A stretch of 7,856 nucleotides of DNA. Source: CAZVTU01 sp964630295 (GTDB lineage Bacteria > Patescibacteriota > Minisyncoccia > Minisyncoccales > RBG-13-42-11). Within the stretch, counting starts at the first letter, position 1; each line of letters opens with the position of its first letter. A program made the translations under genes and the position numbers. This document shows, piece by piece, positions 1 to 6,863 of this stretch. The stretch lies in NCBI GenBank assembly GCA_964630295.1, contig CAZVTU010000028.1:1-7856 (forward strand). The letters are read 5' to 3'. The notes under the pieces are model-generated. The model saw only the letters and a list, made by a program, of their open reading frames with translations. It had not been told where the DNA came from and did not search any database.

Positions 1-3000
1 TCTTACGGTTGGCATTTTGGTGGAGAATATGGAACTGGTACCACTTATATTTCAGAGAAATACGGCTATTTACCAACAGTGGTTGATATTGCTAATTCGC
101 CAGTATCTGGAGCTGAAATTAAAGCGATAGATTTGTTTGGCGACACCCTATTTACTCAAACTTCAAATAATAACGGAACTATTACCGAGCAATTAATACC
201 GACTTGGAGGGTAGAAAAAACCGAAGATGCTACCACTGTAACTTCCTTTAATCCTTACACTGTCACTATTAAGAAATACGGTAAGAAATTTATAGAAGAG
301 AAAAAATCTTTTGCGGTGAGGACAGTAGAAACAAAAGTTTTGGAAAACGATCCATTTATTACTTTAACCGAATCCGAAGCCCAGGCTCTAACAGGTATTA
401 CTTATACTCCACCCACAAAGGTTACTTGGTCTGATACAGAAACAGAATTAGTTGGAGTTGATAATGAAATTACTTTAGATCACACCCCTATTACTCAGTC
501 TGAATTCTTCGGTTTATATGACGATACGGCGAGGACACTAATTCCTCCAACGGATTATTCAGTGAACTACGCCAGTGGAACGGTTAGCTTTGTTTCAGGT
601 TATTCCAGTACTACAGTAAGAGCAGTTTACTCTTATGGCGGCTCAGTGAGGTTAACCAACGGTACTAGCACTTTATCAGTAGATGATTTGTACGCTTACT
701 TAAGATTACAAAAATCCGATGTCTTTACTACAGTAAATGGTACCGATTACACTTTTTACGTTGATTTAATTATTGGTGATGCTTCGAGTTCCGGCTCTTT
801 AGTTTCACCGACAAAATCAATAACTTTTGCTTCAGGTTATAGTTATGCTTTTGACGGAATAGGCGGATACGTGGATTTAGGCGGGTTAGTCACCAGTGGT
901 GGAACTGGTGGTGGCGGTGGGGGATTACCTTTGAATATTTTCGCTAGTACGGGAAGTTTCTACTATCCCGGTGATGAAGTAGCAGTATTTGCTACGGTTT
1001 TAGATTCAAACGGAGAAGCAGTAAGCGCTACTGTTAATACATATATTTATTACCCAGATGGTAGCCTTTTGACAAGTATGTTAGCCCAAGAGCAAGTAAC
1101 TGGTTTCTTTAAAGCTACTACCAGTTTAGCTACAAGTACCCCTCTTGGAACCTATGCGGTAAGAATATTGGCTACTTATGAAAGTAATGAAGTTCAAACT
1201 AATCTGGCATTCAAAGTTATTGAAGCACCCTCTGAGTATCCACCTCAAATTAATGTCGAAGCACCAGCTTTAGTTAAGAAGAATACAAATTTTGTAATTA
1301 CTGCCTACGTAAAATCAAAAGATGGTACTGCTATTAACTGCGACTCATCAGCCTTAATTTCTATTAGAGATCTAATCTCTCAATCTTATGCCGTATCTAA
1401 TGCTCAAATGAGTAATTTCGCAACTGGGAAATATGCTTATTCTTGGTCAGCGCCAACTGAGACAAATTACCTTGCTATTGTTTCTTGTACTGTTTCAGGT
1501 GTTTCCTATGTAGGAGTGAAAGAATTTTCTACTCAAGATATTCATCCAGAAAAACTATATGCTGAGACAAGCTTGGGTCCGCTGTATAATCCTGGAGAGG
1601 ATGTAAATGTTTATACCAGAGTAATTAACGGGATAGGGGAATTAGTCAGCGCCACCACTACAATTGAAGTTTACAAACCAGATGGTAGTTTACTTGTGGG
1701 CGGCACCTCTACTGAACAAACTACAGGATTTTTCAAATTCTCCTTTACTTTGGCTACTACTACGCCAGTTGGTACCTACGAGGTGAGAACTACTGCTACC
1801 TCAGGGACAAGTACAGCTTACGATGTAGATAGTTTTGTAGTAAGTGAAGAAATTAAAGCTTTAAGAATTGTTTCTGCTGCAGGAACAATTTATATTCCAG
1901 GAGAAACAGTTAATGTTTATTCCACAGTTTACGATGCTCTAAATAACTTAGTCAGCGCCACCACTACAATTGAAGTTTACAAACCAGATGGTAGTTTACT
2001 TGTGGGCGGCACCTCTACTGAACAAACTACAGGATTTTTCAAATTCTCCTTTACTTTGGCTACTACTACGCCAGTTGGTACCTACGAGGTGAGAACTAAA
2101 GCAGTTTATGATAATCATGAGGCGTATCACGCAATAACATTCGAGGTTAAGAAATTTACAGTTTCAGAATGGACAGTTATTGTTTCTGATGTTGGAGAAG
2201 TATTAGCGAGTAAAACTTATAGGGCGAAAGTGTGGATTTTGAATTATCAAAGCATGCCTACCGATCCTTATTCTACACCTGAAATTACAATTTATGATAC
2301 CGATAGAAATATAGTAGTTAGTGATGTTTCGATGACAAAGACCGATATCGGAATTTATGAATATACTTATACTGTGCCTTCTAACGCAGCTCAAGGATTA
2401 TGGGAGAGTGTAATAGCAACCGAAGTTGAGTTTGGAAAAACTATTAAAAGAAATGATTATTGGGAAGTTGAGGGTTCGCCAGCTCAAGTAGCAATTAATG
2501 AAATTATTGATACTACCGTACCGACAATTGTCGCCAGCACAACAATTACAAATGAAGGTTCAGCTGATTATGAATATCAATACGAGTATTGCATTGTAGA
2601 TACCCAAGACAATGAATGTAATGGAGGAGACGATGTTGATTATGGTATGGGAGCGAAATTAATTCAGGCAGGCCAAAGTTGGATAACATCTTTAACTTTA
2701 AATGTTCCCAGCACAGGTACTTACTGGTTTAAAGTTTATGTTTATTGGGGGACAGAAAGATCGGTGGCCATCCAGCAATTTACAGCTGTTAGCGAAGTGA
2801 CTTATCTTCTGACGGTGAATAAAGATGGAACAGGATCTGGAACAGTAACCAGTAGTCCTTCGGGAATTAATTGTGGAGACGATTGTTCAGAAAGTTATAT
2901 TAGCGGAACAACTATCACGTTGCATGCTGTACCTGCTTCTGATTCGGCTTTTGCTGGTTGGTCGGGAGGCTGTAGTGGTACGGGCGATTGCGTAATAACA

Positions 3001-3804
3001 ATGACTGAAGATAAAACAGTTACTGCAATATTTAATTTGGTCACTGTCCCACCACCACCAACCGGCGGCGGAGGAGGAGGATTGCCACCAGTAGTCGAAA
3101 CTAAGGTTATCCTTAAAGGAAAAGCCTATCCCAATGCTTTAGTTACTGTTTTAAAGGATGGACAGAAAGTGACCACTACTTATGCTGATTCTGATGCAAA
3201 TTTTGTTACTTCGGTTTCTAGTCTTTCTGCCGGTAATTATAACTTTGGTGTTTGGGCAAAAGACAAAAATGGTCTTAGGTCTGTTACTCTGAATTTTCCA
3301 GTCACTATTTTGAAAGGAAGAACGGTTACTATTTCAGACATCTTTATTCCGCCCACGATCAGTCTATCAAAACAAGTCCTTAATCGGGGAGAAGTTTTAA
3401 ATATCTTTGGTCAGACAGCGACCAAGGATGAGGTGGAAATTTACATAGGGTCTAATATTGTTGAAAAAGTAAAAGCAGAAGAAGACGGTGATTGGTTTTA
3501 TGCTTTTGATACTTCTCGTTTGATGGAAGGAGTTTATACTGTGAAAGTTAGAGGAATTATTCCTGCTGAAAATAGAACAAGTACTTTCTCCCAAGCTCTT
3601 TCATTTGGAATTGGCAGAGAAGTTCCTTTAGGATGTATGGGCGCTGATTTAAACAGAGATGGAAAAGTTAATTTAATTGACTTCAGTATTTTACTCTATT
3701 GGTGGAATAAGACTCCTACGGTTGATCCTTGTATCGATATAAACCAAGATGGAAAAGTTAATTTGCCTGACTTTAGTATAATGCTTTACTACTGGAGTGG
3801 CTAA
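1..3804 (+). CDS. Giant exported multidomain surface protein with C-terminal dockerin (5' partial)
   Basis: The reading frame is open from base 1 with no stop, so the true start lies upstream; the GTG at 79 is only an internal codon. At least 1,267 residues are present. Counting from base 1: beta-rich Ig-like segments (about 27-297), a Thr/Gly-rich linker (298-310), a macroglobulin-like repeat with a YPGDE motif (311-407), an Ig-like domain (414-518), two further macroglobulin-like repeats of 102 residues (519-620, 621-722), more Ig-like domains, a divergent InlB B-repeat-like domain (935-1015, Cys 958/962/991/997), a PPPPTGGGGGG linker, two Ig-like domains and a dockerin (1211-1267). All ten cysteines fall in close pairs, which fits disulfides outside the cell. 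No catalytic domain is visible in this part. Two poly-Gly linkers divide it into three blocks. It is probably a secreted adhesin or surface fibre held by the cohesin proteins encoded next. The export signal must be upstream of the window. Dockerin call very sure; overall role inferred. Confidence 0.93.
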   Translation, partial: SYGWHFGGEYGTGTTYISEKYGYLPTVVDIANSPVSGAEIKAIDLFGDTLFTQTSNNNGTITEQLIPTWRVEKTEDATTVTSFNPYTVTIKKYGKKFIEEKKSFAVRTVETKVLENDPFITLTESEAQALTGITYTPPTKVTWSDTETELVGVDNEITLDHTPITQSEFFGLYDDTARTLIPPTDYSVNYASGTVSFVSGYSSTTVRAVYSYGGSVRLTNGTSTLSVDDLYAYLRLQKSDVFTTVNGTDYTFYVDLIIGDASSSGSLVSPTKSITFASGYSYAFDGIGGYVDLGGLVTSGGTGGGGGGLPLNIFASTGSFYYPGDEVAVFATVLDSNGEAVSATVNTYIYYPDGSLLTSMLAQEQVTGFFKATTSLATSTPLGTYAVRILATYESNEVQTNLAFKVIEAPSEYPPQINVEAPALVKKNTNFVITAYVKSKDGTAINCDSSALISIRDLISQSYAVSNAQMSNFATGKYAYSWSAPTETNYLAIVSCTVSGVSYVGVKEFSTQDIHPEKLYAETSLGPLYNPGEDVNVYTRVINGIGELVSATTTIEVYKPDGSLLVGGTSTEQTTGFFKFSFTLATTTPVGTYEVRTTATSGTSTAYDVDSFVVSEEIKALRIVSAAGTIYIPGETVNVYSTVYDALNNLVSATTTIEVYKPDGSLLVGGTSTEQTTGFFKFSFTLATTTPVGTYEVRTKAVYDNHEAYHAITFEVKKFTVSEWTVIVSDVGEVLASKTYRAKVWILNYQSMPTDPYSTPEITIYDTDRNIVVSDVSMTKTDIGIYEYTYTVPSNAAQGLWESVIATEVEFGKTIKRNDYWEVEGSPAQVAINEIIDTTVPTIVASTTITNEGSADYEYQYEYCIVDTQDNECNGGDDVDYGMGAKLIQAGQSWITSLTLNVPSTGTYWFKVYVYWGTERSVAIQQFTAVSEVTYLLTVNKDGTGSGTVTSSPSGINCGDDCSESYISGTTITLHAVPASDSAFAGWSGGCSGTGDCVITMTEDKTVTAIFNLVTVPPPPTGGGGGGLPPVVETKVILKGKAYPNALVTVLKDGQKVTTTYADSDANFVTSVSSLSAGNYNFGVWAKDKNGLRSVTLNFPVTILKGRTVTISDIFIPPTISLSKQVLNRGEVLNIFGQTATKDEVEIYIGSNIVEKVKAEEDGDWFYAFDTSRLMEGVYTVKVRGIIPAENRTSTFSQALSFGIGREVPLGCMGADLNRDGKVNLIDFSILLYWWNKTPTVDPCIDINQDGKVNLPDFSIMLYYWSG
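1642..1792 (+). repeat. 151-bp exact direct repeat, copy 1
   Basis: By direct reading these 151 bases are identical to 1948-2098, with a period of 306 bp (102 codons). The block encodes the core of a macroglobulin-like repeat, including IEVYKPDGSLL. Sequence on both sides of the identical block differs between the two copies, although it still encodes related protein. Confidence 0.97.
1948..2098 (+). repeat. 151-bp exact direct repeat, copy 2
   Basis: This is the second identical copy of 1642-1792, in the same frame. It lies in the third macroglobulin-like repeat (residues 621-722 from base 1). Identity stops sharply: the base before each copy differs (a versus c), and the copies split again after base 1792/2098. 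A third, older relative of the same repeat at about 931-1220 is similar only at the protein level. Confidence 0.97.
3631..3801 (+). other. Dockerin domain (two calcium-binding loops)
   Basis: This is the C-terminal part of the large protein, residues 1211-1267. It contains two F-hand-like loops, DLNRDGKVNLID (1216-1227) and DINQDGKVNLPD (1246-1257). Each has D/N/D at positions 1, 3 and 5, N at 9 and D at 12, followed by a similar FSI-L-Y-W helix. The loops are 30 residues apart, and a cysteine stands shortly before each (C1212, C1244), so a disulfide between the repeats is possible. Positions 10-11, which often carry Ser-Thr specificity residues in clostridial cellulosomal dockerins, are Leu-Ile and Leu-Pro here. 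That points to a non-cellulosomal pairing. The family is known to bind cohesin domains with calcium, and two cohesin genes follow directly. Confidence 0.93.
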
Positions 3805-3846
3805 TGATATTTTGCGGGAATTTAAAATAAAAGATAAAATAAAAAA

Positions 3847-4752
3847 ATGGATTTAAAAAATAAAACTAAAAACTATTACTTTTTACTTTTTACTCTTCTT
3901 TTATTGCTTACTTTCCCCAGTTTTTGCAAGGCAGTAATTTTATATTTAGAACCGAGTTCTGGAGAATTTTCCTTAGGCGATGTTTTCTCAGTTAGTATTT
4001 TGGTAGATACCGAAAAGGAGAATATAAATGTAGTGAATGTAGATTTGAATTACTCAAGTGATATTTTGACAGCAAAAGATTTTAGCCAAGGTAATTCAAT
4101 TTTAAATTTATGGGTGGAAAAGCCAGAAATAAATAAGGGAGTAGGGAAGATTTCTTTTACAGGTGGAATTCCCGGTGGATTTAAAGGAAATAAAGGTTTT
4201 TTGGGCAAGGTTTTCTTTGAGACAAAAAAAGAAGGAAGAGCCGAAGTTTTCTTTGAAGATTCTTCCGAGATACTATTAAACGATGGCTTTGGCACAAAAG
4301 CCGATTTAGAAAGAAAGAAAGCTACTTTTAATATTTCGGCAGAAGTTCTAAGGATTCCTGAAGATCAGTTACAAAAAGAAATCGAAAAAGATAATATTCC
4401 ACCAGAGCCATTTGTTGTTGAAATTAATCAATCTCCTTCAATTTTTGAGGGGAAATATTTTATAACCTTTAACACTACGGACAAACAGACAGGCGTTGAT
4501 CACTTTGAAGTAAAAGAAGGAAAAAGAGATTGGAAGATAGTAAGTAGTCCCTATCTTTTGGAGAATCAAAACCTCGGAGAAGAAATTAAAGTAAAAGTAG
4601 TAGATAAGGCAGGAAACGAAAGAGTTGAAAGTATAAAACCAAGGGCTGTAAAACCTGTAATTGATTGGAGATTAATTGTAAAAATTGTCTTAGTAATACT
4701 TGTGATTATAATTTTCTACTTCATTTATCGAAGATTGAGAAAAAGAAAATAA
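3847..4752 (+). CDS. Membrane-anchored cohesin-domain protein (301 aa)
   Basis: Probable cell-surface receptor for a dockerin. Residues 1-29 form a signal peptide: basic start, Leu-rich core 12-23, likely cleavage after CKA at 29. Residues 30-163 match a cohesin beta-sandwich: LYLEPSSGEFSLGD at the start, GKISFTGGIPGGF in the middle, LLNDGFGTKAD near the end. An Ig-like domain with PPEPF (185-189) and a late VVDKAGN follows. A hydrophobic helix (about 276-294) and the basic tail RRLRKRK close the protein, which predicts an outside N-terminal part and a cytoplasmic end. There is no sortase LPXTG motif. It starts 42 bp after the dockerin gene and stops one base before its paralogue, so an operon is likely. 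No Shine-Dalgarno is seen; a weak promoter-like TTGCGG-17-TAAAAT at 3812-3840 would put a start site almost at the ATG, but AT-rich DNA makes this doubtful. Its only cysteine is in the signal peptide. Confidence 0.9.
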   Translation: MDLKNKTKNYYFLLFTLLLLLTFPSFCKAVILYLEPSSGEFSLGDVFSVSILVDTEKENINVVNVDLNYSSDILTAKDFSQGNSILNLWVEKPEINKGVGKISFTGGIPGGFKGNKGFLGKVFFETKKEGRAEVFFEDSSEILLNDGFGTKADLERKKATFNISAEVLRIPEDQLQKEIEKDNIPPEPFVVEINQSPSIFEGKYFITFNTTDKQTGVDHFEVKEGKRDWKIVSSPYLLENQNLGEEIKVKVVDKAGNERVESIKPRAVKPVIDWRLIVKIVLVILVIIIFYFIYRRLRKRK

Positions 4753-4753
4753 A

Positions 4754-6472
4754 ATGAGAAAAGTTTTAATTTATTTATTGTTATTAACAACACTAATTTC
4801 ATTTTTTCCAGTAGAGAATGATTCTCAAGCAGCTGAAGGTGCTTCATTGTATTTATCACCGAGTGTTGGTGTTTATAGTGTTGGCGATTTTTTTTCAGTT
4901 ACAGTAAAGGTCGATACCGGAGGGGTGGCAATTAACGCAGCAGAAGCAGTAATAGTTTTTGGTAAAGATAAATTAGAGGTGGTGAATGTTTCAAAAACAG
5001 GATCAATATTTGCTTTATGGACAGAAGAACCGAGTTTTTCTGGTGCAGCAGGAACTATTTCTTTTGGTGGCGGACTGCCCAGTCCTGGTTTTACTGGAAG
5101 CGCCGGCAATTTAATTACAATTACTTTTAAAGCAAAGGCTGCTGGTAATGCTTTAGTAAGTTTCAGTTCAGGAGCTGTTTTAGCTAATGATGGTAAAGGA
5201 ACCAATGTTCTAACTAATATGCGGGATGGGAACTACACAATTCAGGTGGCTGAAATTACCCCTCCGCCGATTCATCCAACCCAAGTTCCTGAAAGACCAG
5301 TAGTTTCCTCACCAACTCATCCAGATCCTGATAAATGGTACTCCAACAACGATCCGGAATTTAATTGGGATTTACCTTCCGATGTTAATGGAGTCAGTTT
5401 GTTGCTTCATAAGAAGGCAGTCGCTGATCCTGGTCCAATCTCTGATGGTTTAATGGAATCAAAAAAATATGAAAATGTTAAAGATGGAATTTGGTATTTT
5501 CACATTAAATTTAGAAACCAATATGGCTGGGGACAAATACTTCATCGAAAAGTTTTAATTGATGTAACCCCACCGGAACCATTCAAGATTGATATTCAAA
5601 GAGAGAACCCGACCGATCCTCAGCCAGTTTTAATCTTTGAGGCCGTTGATGAGACTTCGGGTATCGATTTTTATGAAATAAAGATCGGTGATTTAGAAAT
5701 TGGAAAAATTTCCCCTGAAAATCTTGTGAATCGTACTTATAAACTACCGCCTCAGGCACCAGGTAAATATACAGTCACTGTGAAGGCTGTTGATAAGGCA
5801 GGTAATTCGACTTTCTCTTCAGTAGATGTTATAATAGAACCAATCGAGGCTCCTAAAATTATTGAGTATCCGGAAAAATTACAAGAAGGAGATATTCTTA
5901 CTTTAGAAGGTATTTCGAGGTATCCTAACTCAATTGTCCTAATCTATATTCAAAAGGATAAAGAGAAGATAATCGAAAAAGAAACCGAGACTGATGAAAA
6001 AGGTAATTGGTCTTATGTATACGACCAAAGTGTGAGAAAGGGAATCTATAAAATTTGGGCAAAATCTAAAGATTCCCGAGGAGCTCTAAGTGAATCTTCA
6101 AAGGAAATCACGGTAAAAGTAACTTTACCAATTTTATTCCGATACGGTAAGATAGCAATCGATTACCTTACTATGATTCTTACTTTAATTGCTATAATTG
6201 TATTTATATTATTAATAATTTTTTACGCTTGGTATCGAATTTCAGTTTGGCGAAAAAGAATGAGGAAAGAAACTCAAGAGGTGGCAAGAAGCGTAACCAC
6301 TGCTTTTAGAGCATTGAGAGATGAAGTAGAAGAACAAATTGCTATGCTAGATAAAAAACCAGGTTTAACTAAAGGTGAAAAAGAGATTAGAGATAAACTT
6401 CAAGATGCTTTAGATATTTCTGAGAAATTCATTGGTAAAGAAATAAAAGATGTTGAAAAGGAATTAGAATAA
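4754..6472 (+). CDS. Membrane-anchored cohesin-domain protein with cytoplasmic helical tail (572 aa)
   Basis: This is a longer paralogue of the gene before it; its ATG lies one base after the upstream TAA, so translation is probably coupled. Residues 1 to about 27 are a signal peptide (Leu-rich core, SQAA end). Residues 30-163 are a cohesin domain that repeats the neighbour's landmarks: LYLSPSVGVYSVGD, GTISFGGGLPSPGF, VLANDGKGTN. A Pro-rich linker (about 164-187) leads to a WYSNNDPEFNW-type Ig/FN3-like domain (to about 270), then the PPEPF Ig-like domain shared with the upstream protein (271-365, with DKAGN). A third Ig-like domain (366-455) resembles the one just before the dockerin in the large protein. 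One membrane helix (about 471-493) is followed by a charged, helical 78-residue tail that ought to be cytoplasmic. There are no cysteines and no LPXTG motif. Likely role: anchoring the dockerin protein, perhaps with a link to the cell interior through the tail. The tail function is unknown. Confidence 0.9.
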   Translation: MRKVLIYLLLLTTLISFFPVENDSQAAEGASLYLSPSVGVYSVGDFFSVTVKVDTGGVAINAAEAVIVFGKDKLEVVNVSKTGSIFALWTEEPSFSGAAGTISFGGGLPSPGFTGSAGNLITITFKAKAAGNALVSFSSGAVLANDGKGTNVLTNMRDGNYTIQVAEITPPPIHPTQVPERPVVSSPTHPDPDKWYSNNDPEFNWDLPSDVNGVSLLLHKKAVADPGPISDGLMESKKYENVKDGIWYFHIKFRNQYGWGQILHRKVLIDVTPPEPFKIDIQRENPTDPQPVLIFEAVDETSGIDFYEIKIGDLEIGKISPENLVNRTYKLPPQAPGKYTVTVKAVDKAGNSTFSSVDVIIEPIEAPKIIEYPEKLQEGDILTLEGISRYPNSIVLIYIQKDKEKIIEKETETDEKGNWSYVYDQSVRKGIYKIWAKSKDSRGALSESSKEITVKVTLPILFRYGKIAIDYLTMILTLIAIIVFILLIIFYAWYRISVWRKRMRKETQEVARSVTTAFRALRDEVEEQIAMLDKKPGLTKGEKEIRDKLQDALDISEKFIGKEIKDVEKELE

Positions 6473-6494
6473 GATTTTCTCAAAATCGAAAAAC

Positions 6495-6524
6495 AAAAAA
6501 CAGAGAATTATTCTCTGTTTTTTT
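6495..6524. terminator. Bidirectional intrinsic terminator between convergent units
   Basis: CAGAGAA (6501-6507), loop TTA, then TTCTCTG (6511-6517) form a perfect 7-bp hairpin. It is flanked by six A's on the left and seven T's on the right, so both strands show a stem followed by a T tract. It starts 22 bp after the stop of the second cohesin gene on the + strand and 1 bp beyond the 3' end of tRNA-Ala on the - strand, so it can end both transcripts. Confidence 0.9.
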
Positions 6525-6525
6525 G

Positions 6526-6600
6526 TGGACCTGAGGAGATTTGAACTCCTGACCTCCGCATTGCAAATGCGGCGCTCTAAACCAACTGAGCTACAGGCCC
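6526..6600 (-). tRNA. tRNA-Ala (anticodon UGC)
   Basis: The 75-nt gene folds as a full cloverleaf on the - strand: 7-bp acceptor stem GGGCCTG/CAGGTCC, D arm, 5-bp anticodon stem CCGCA/TGCGG with loop TTTGCAA, five-base variable region, and T arm AGGAG/CTCCT. The anticodon TGC is at 6563-6565. The G3-U70 wobble pair, the main identity mark for alanyl-tRNA synthetase, is present, and the discriminator base is A. The 3' CCA is not encoded (CAA follows), so it must be added by CCA-adding enzyme. It lies 7 nt downstream of tRNA-Ile in the same transcript. Confidence 0.98.
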
Positions 6601-6607
6601 TTGATAG

Positions 6608-6680
6608 TGGGCGTGAGAGGAATCGAACCTCTGACCTCTTCTTTATCAGAGAAGCGTTCTAACCACTGAACTACACGCCC
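6608..6680 (-). tRNA. tRNA-Ile (anticodon GAU)
   Basis: The 73-nt gene folds as a full cloverleaf on the - strand: acceptor stem GGGCGTG/CACGCCC, D stem GTTC/GAAC, anticodon stem CTTCT/AGAAG with loop CTGATAA, and T arm AGAGG/CCTCT with loop TTCGATT. The anticodon GAT is at 6645-6647. CCA is not encoded (CTA follows). It is the first gene of a two-tRNA transcript, Ile then Ala, the same order as the pair found in the 16S-23S spacer of many bacteria. Here the pair is 1.1 kb from the 23S gene and on the opposite strand. Confidence 0.98.
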
Positions 6681-6697
6681 TGATTTAACTATTTTTT

Positions 6698-6726
6698 ATT
6701 ATAACAAATCTTTATTAAAAATCAAA
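6698..6726 (-). promoter_or_regulatory. Promoter of the tRNA-Ile/tRNA-Ala pair
   Basis: Read on the - strand, TTTGAT (6726-6721) is followed by a 17-bp spacer and a perfect TATAAT (6703-6698). A TG one base before the -10 box makes it an extended -10 promoter. The expected start, about 7 bases after the -10 box, lies close to 6691, giving a leader of about 10 nt before tRNA-Ile. The -35 box is only a partial match. Confidence 0.7.
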
Positions 6727-6764
6727 GACTTAATCTAATAAAAAGTTTTCCACAAGAGAATGAC

Positions 6765-6793
6765 TTTTTTGTTTTTTTTGAAATTTGTATAAT
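6765..6793 (+). promoter_or_regulatory. Probable promoter of the channel-like membrane protein gene
   Basis: There is a perfect TATAAT at 6788-6793. The matching -35 position is only a T-rich run (6765-6770), so the call rests on the -10 box and on the position between divergent genes. The expected start near 6800 gives an AU-rich leader of about 64 nt with no Shine-Dalgarno. The leader's last 38 bases (6826-6863) consist almost only of repeated A and T runs built from AATTAAA-like units. Confidence 0.5.
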
Positions 6794-6863
6794 ATATTAA
6801 TATTTAAAAGGTCGAAGATATTGTTTAAAAATTAAAAATTAATAATTAAAAATTAAATTAAAT

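Noticed and set aside
79..81. GTG at 79 as the start of the large surface protein gene
   Set aside because: The same frame is open back to base 1 and encodes ordinary-looking protein there, and no signal peptide follows the GTG. The gene is simply cut by the window edge.
1642..2098. Direct repeats as a CRISPR array or mobile element ends
   Set aside because: The copies are 151 bp, in frame and inside protein repeats; there are no short spaced repeats, no transposase gene and no terminal inverted repeats.
1..3804. Alternative genetic code with TGA as glycine, as in Gracilibacteria
   Set aside because: No in-frame TGA occurs in this very long gene despite many glycines, and the other genes are also complete under the standard bacterial code.
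3812..3840. TTGCGG-17-TAAAAT as an internal promoter for the cohesin genes
   Set aside because: The -35 match is only half and TAAAAT-like strings are common in this AT-rich gap, so it is mentioned but not listed as a feature.
4873..5205. 110-residue ORF on the - strand inside the second cohesin gene, and shorter - strand ORFs at 2203-2394, 3397-3594 and 4050-4295
   Set aside because: They lie wholly inside well-supported genes on the other strand, have no recognisable domains and no promoter or terminator of their own.
6746..6754. TTTTCCACA, one mismatch from the DnaA box TTATCCACA, in an AT-rich spacer
   Set aside because: Only one copy was found and no dnaA or dnaN gene is nearby, so a replication origin is not supported.
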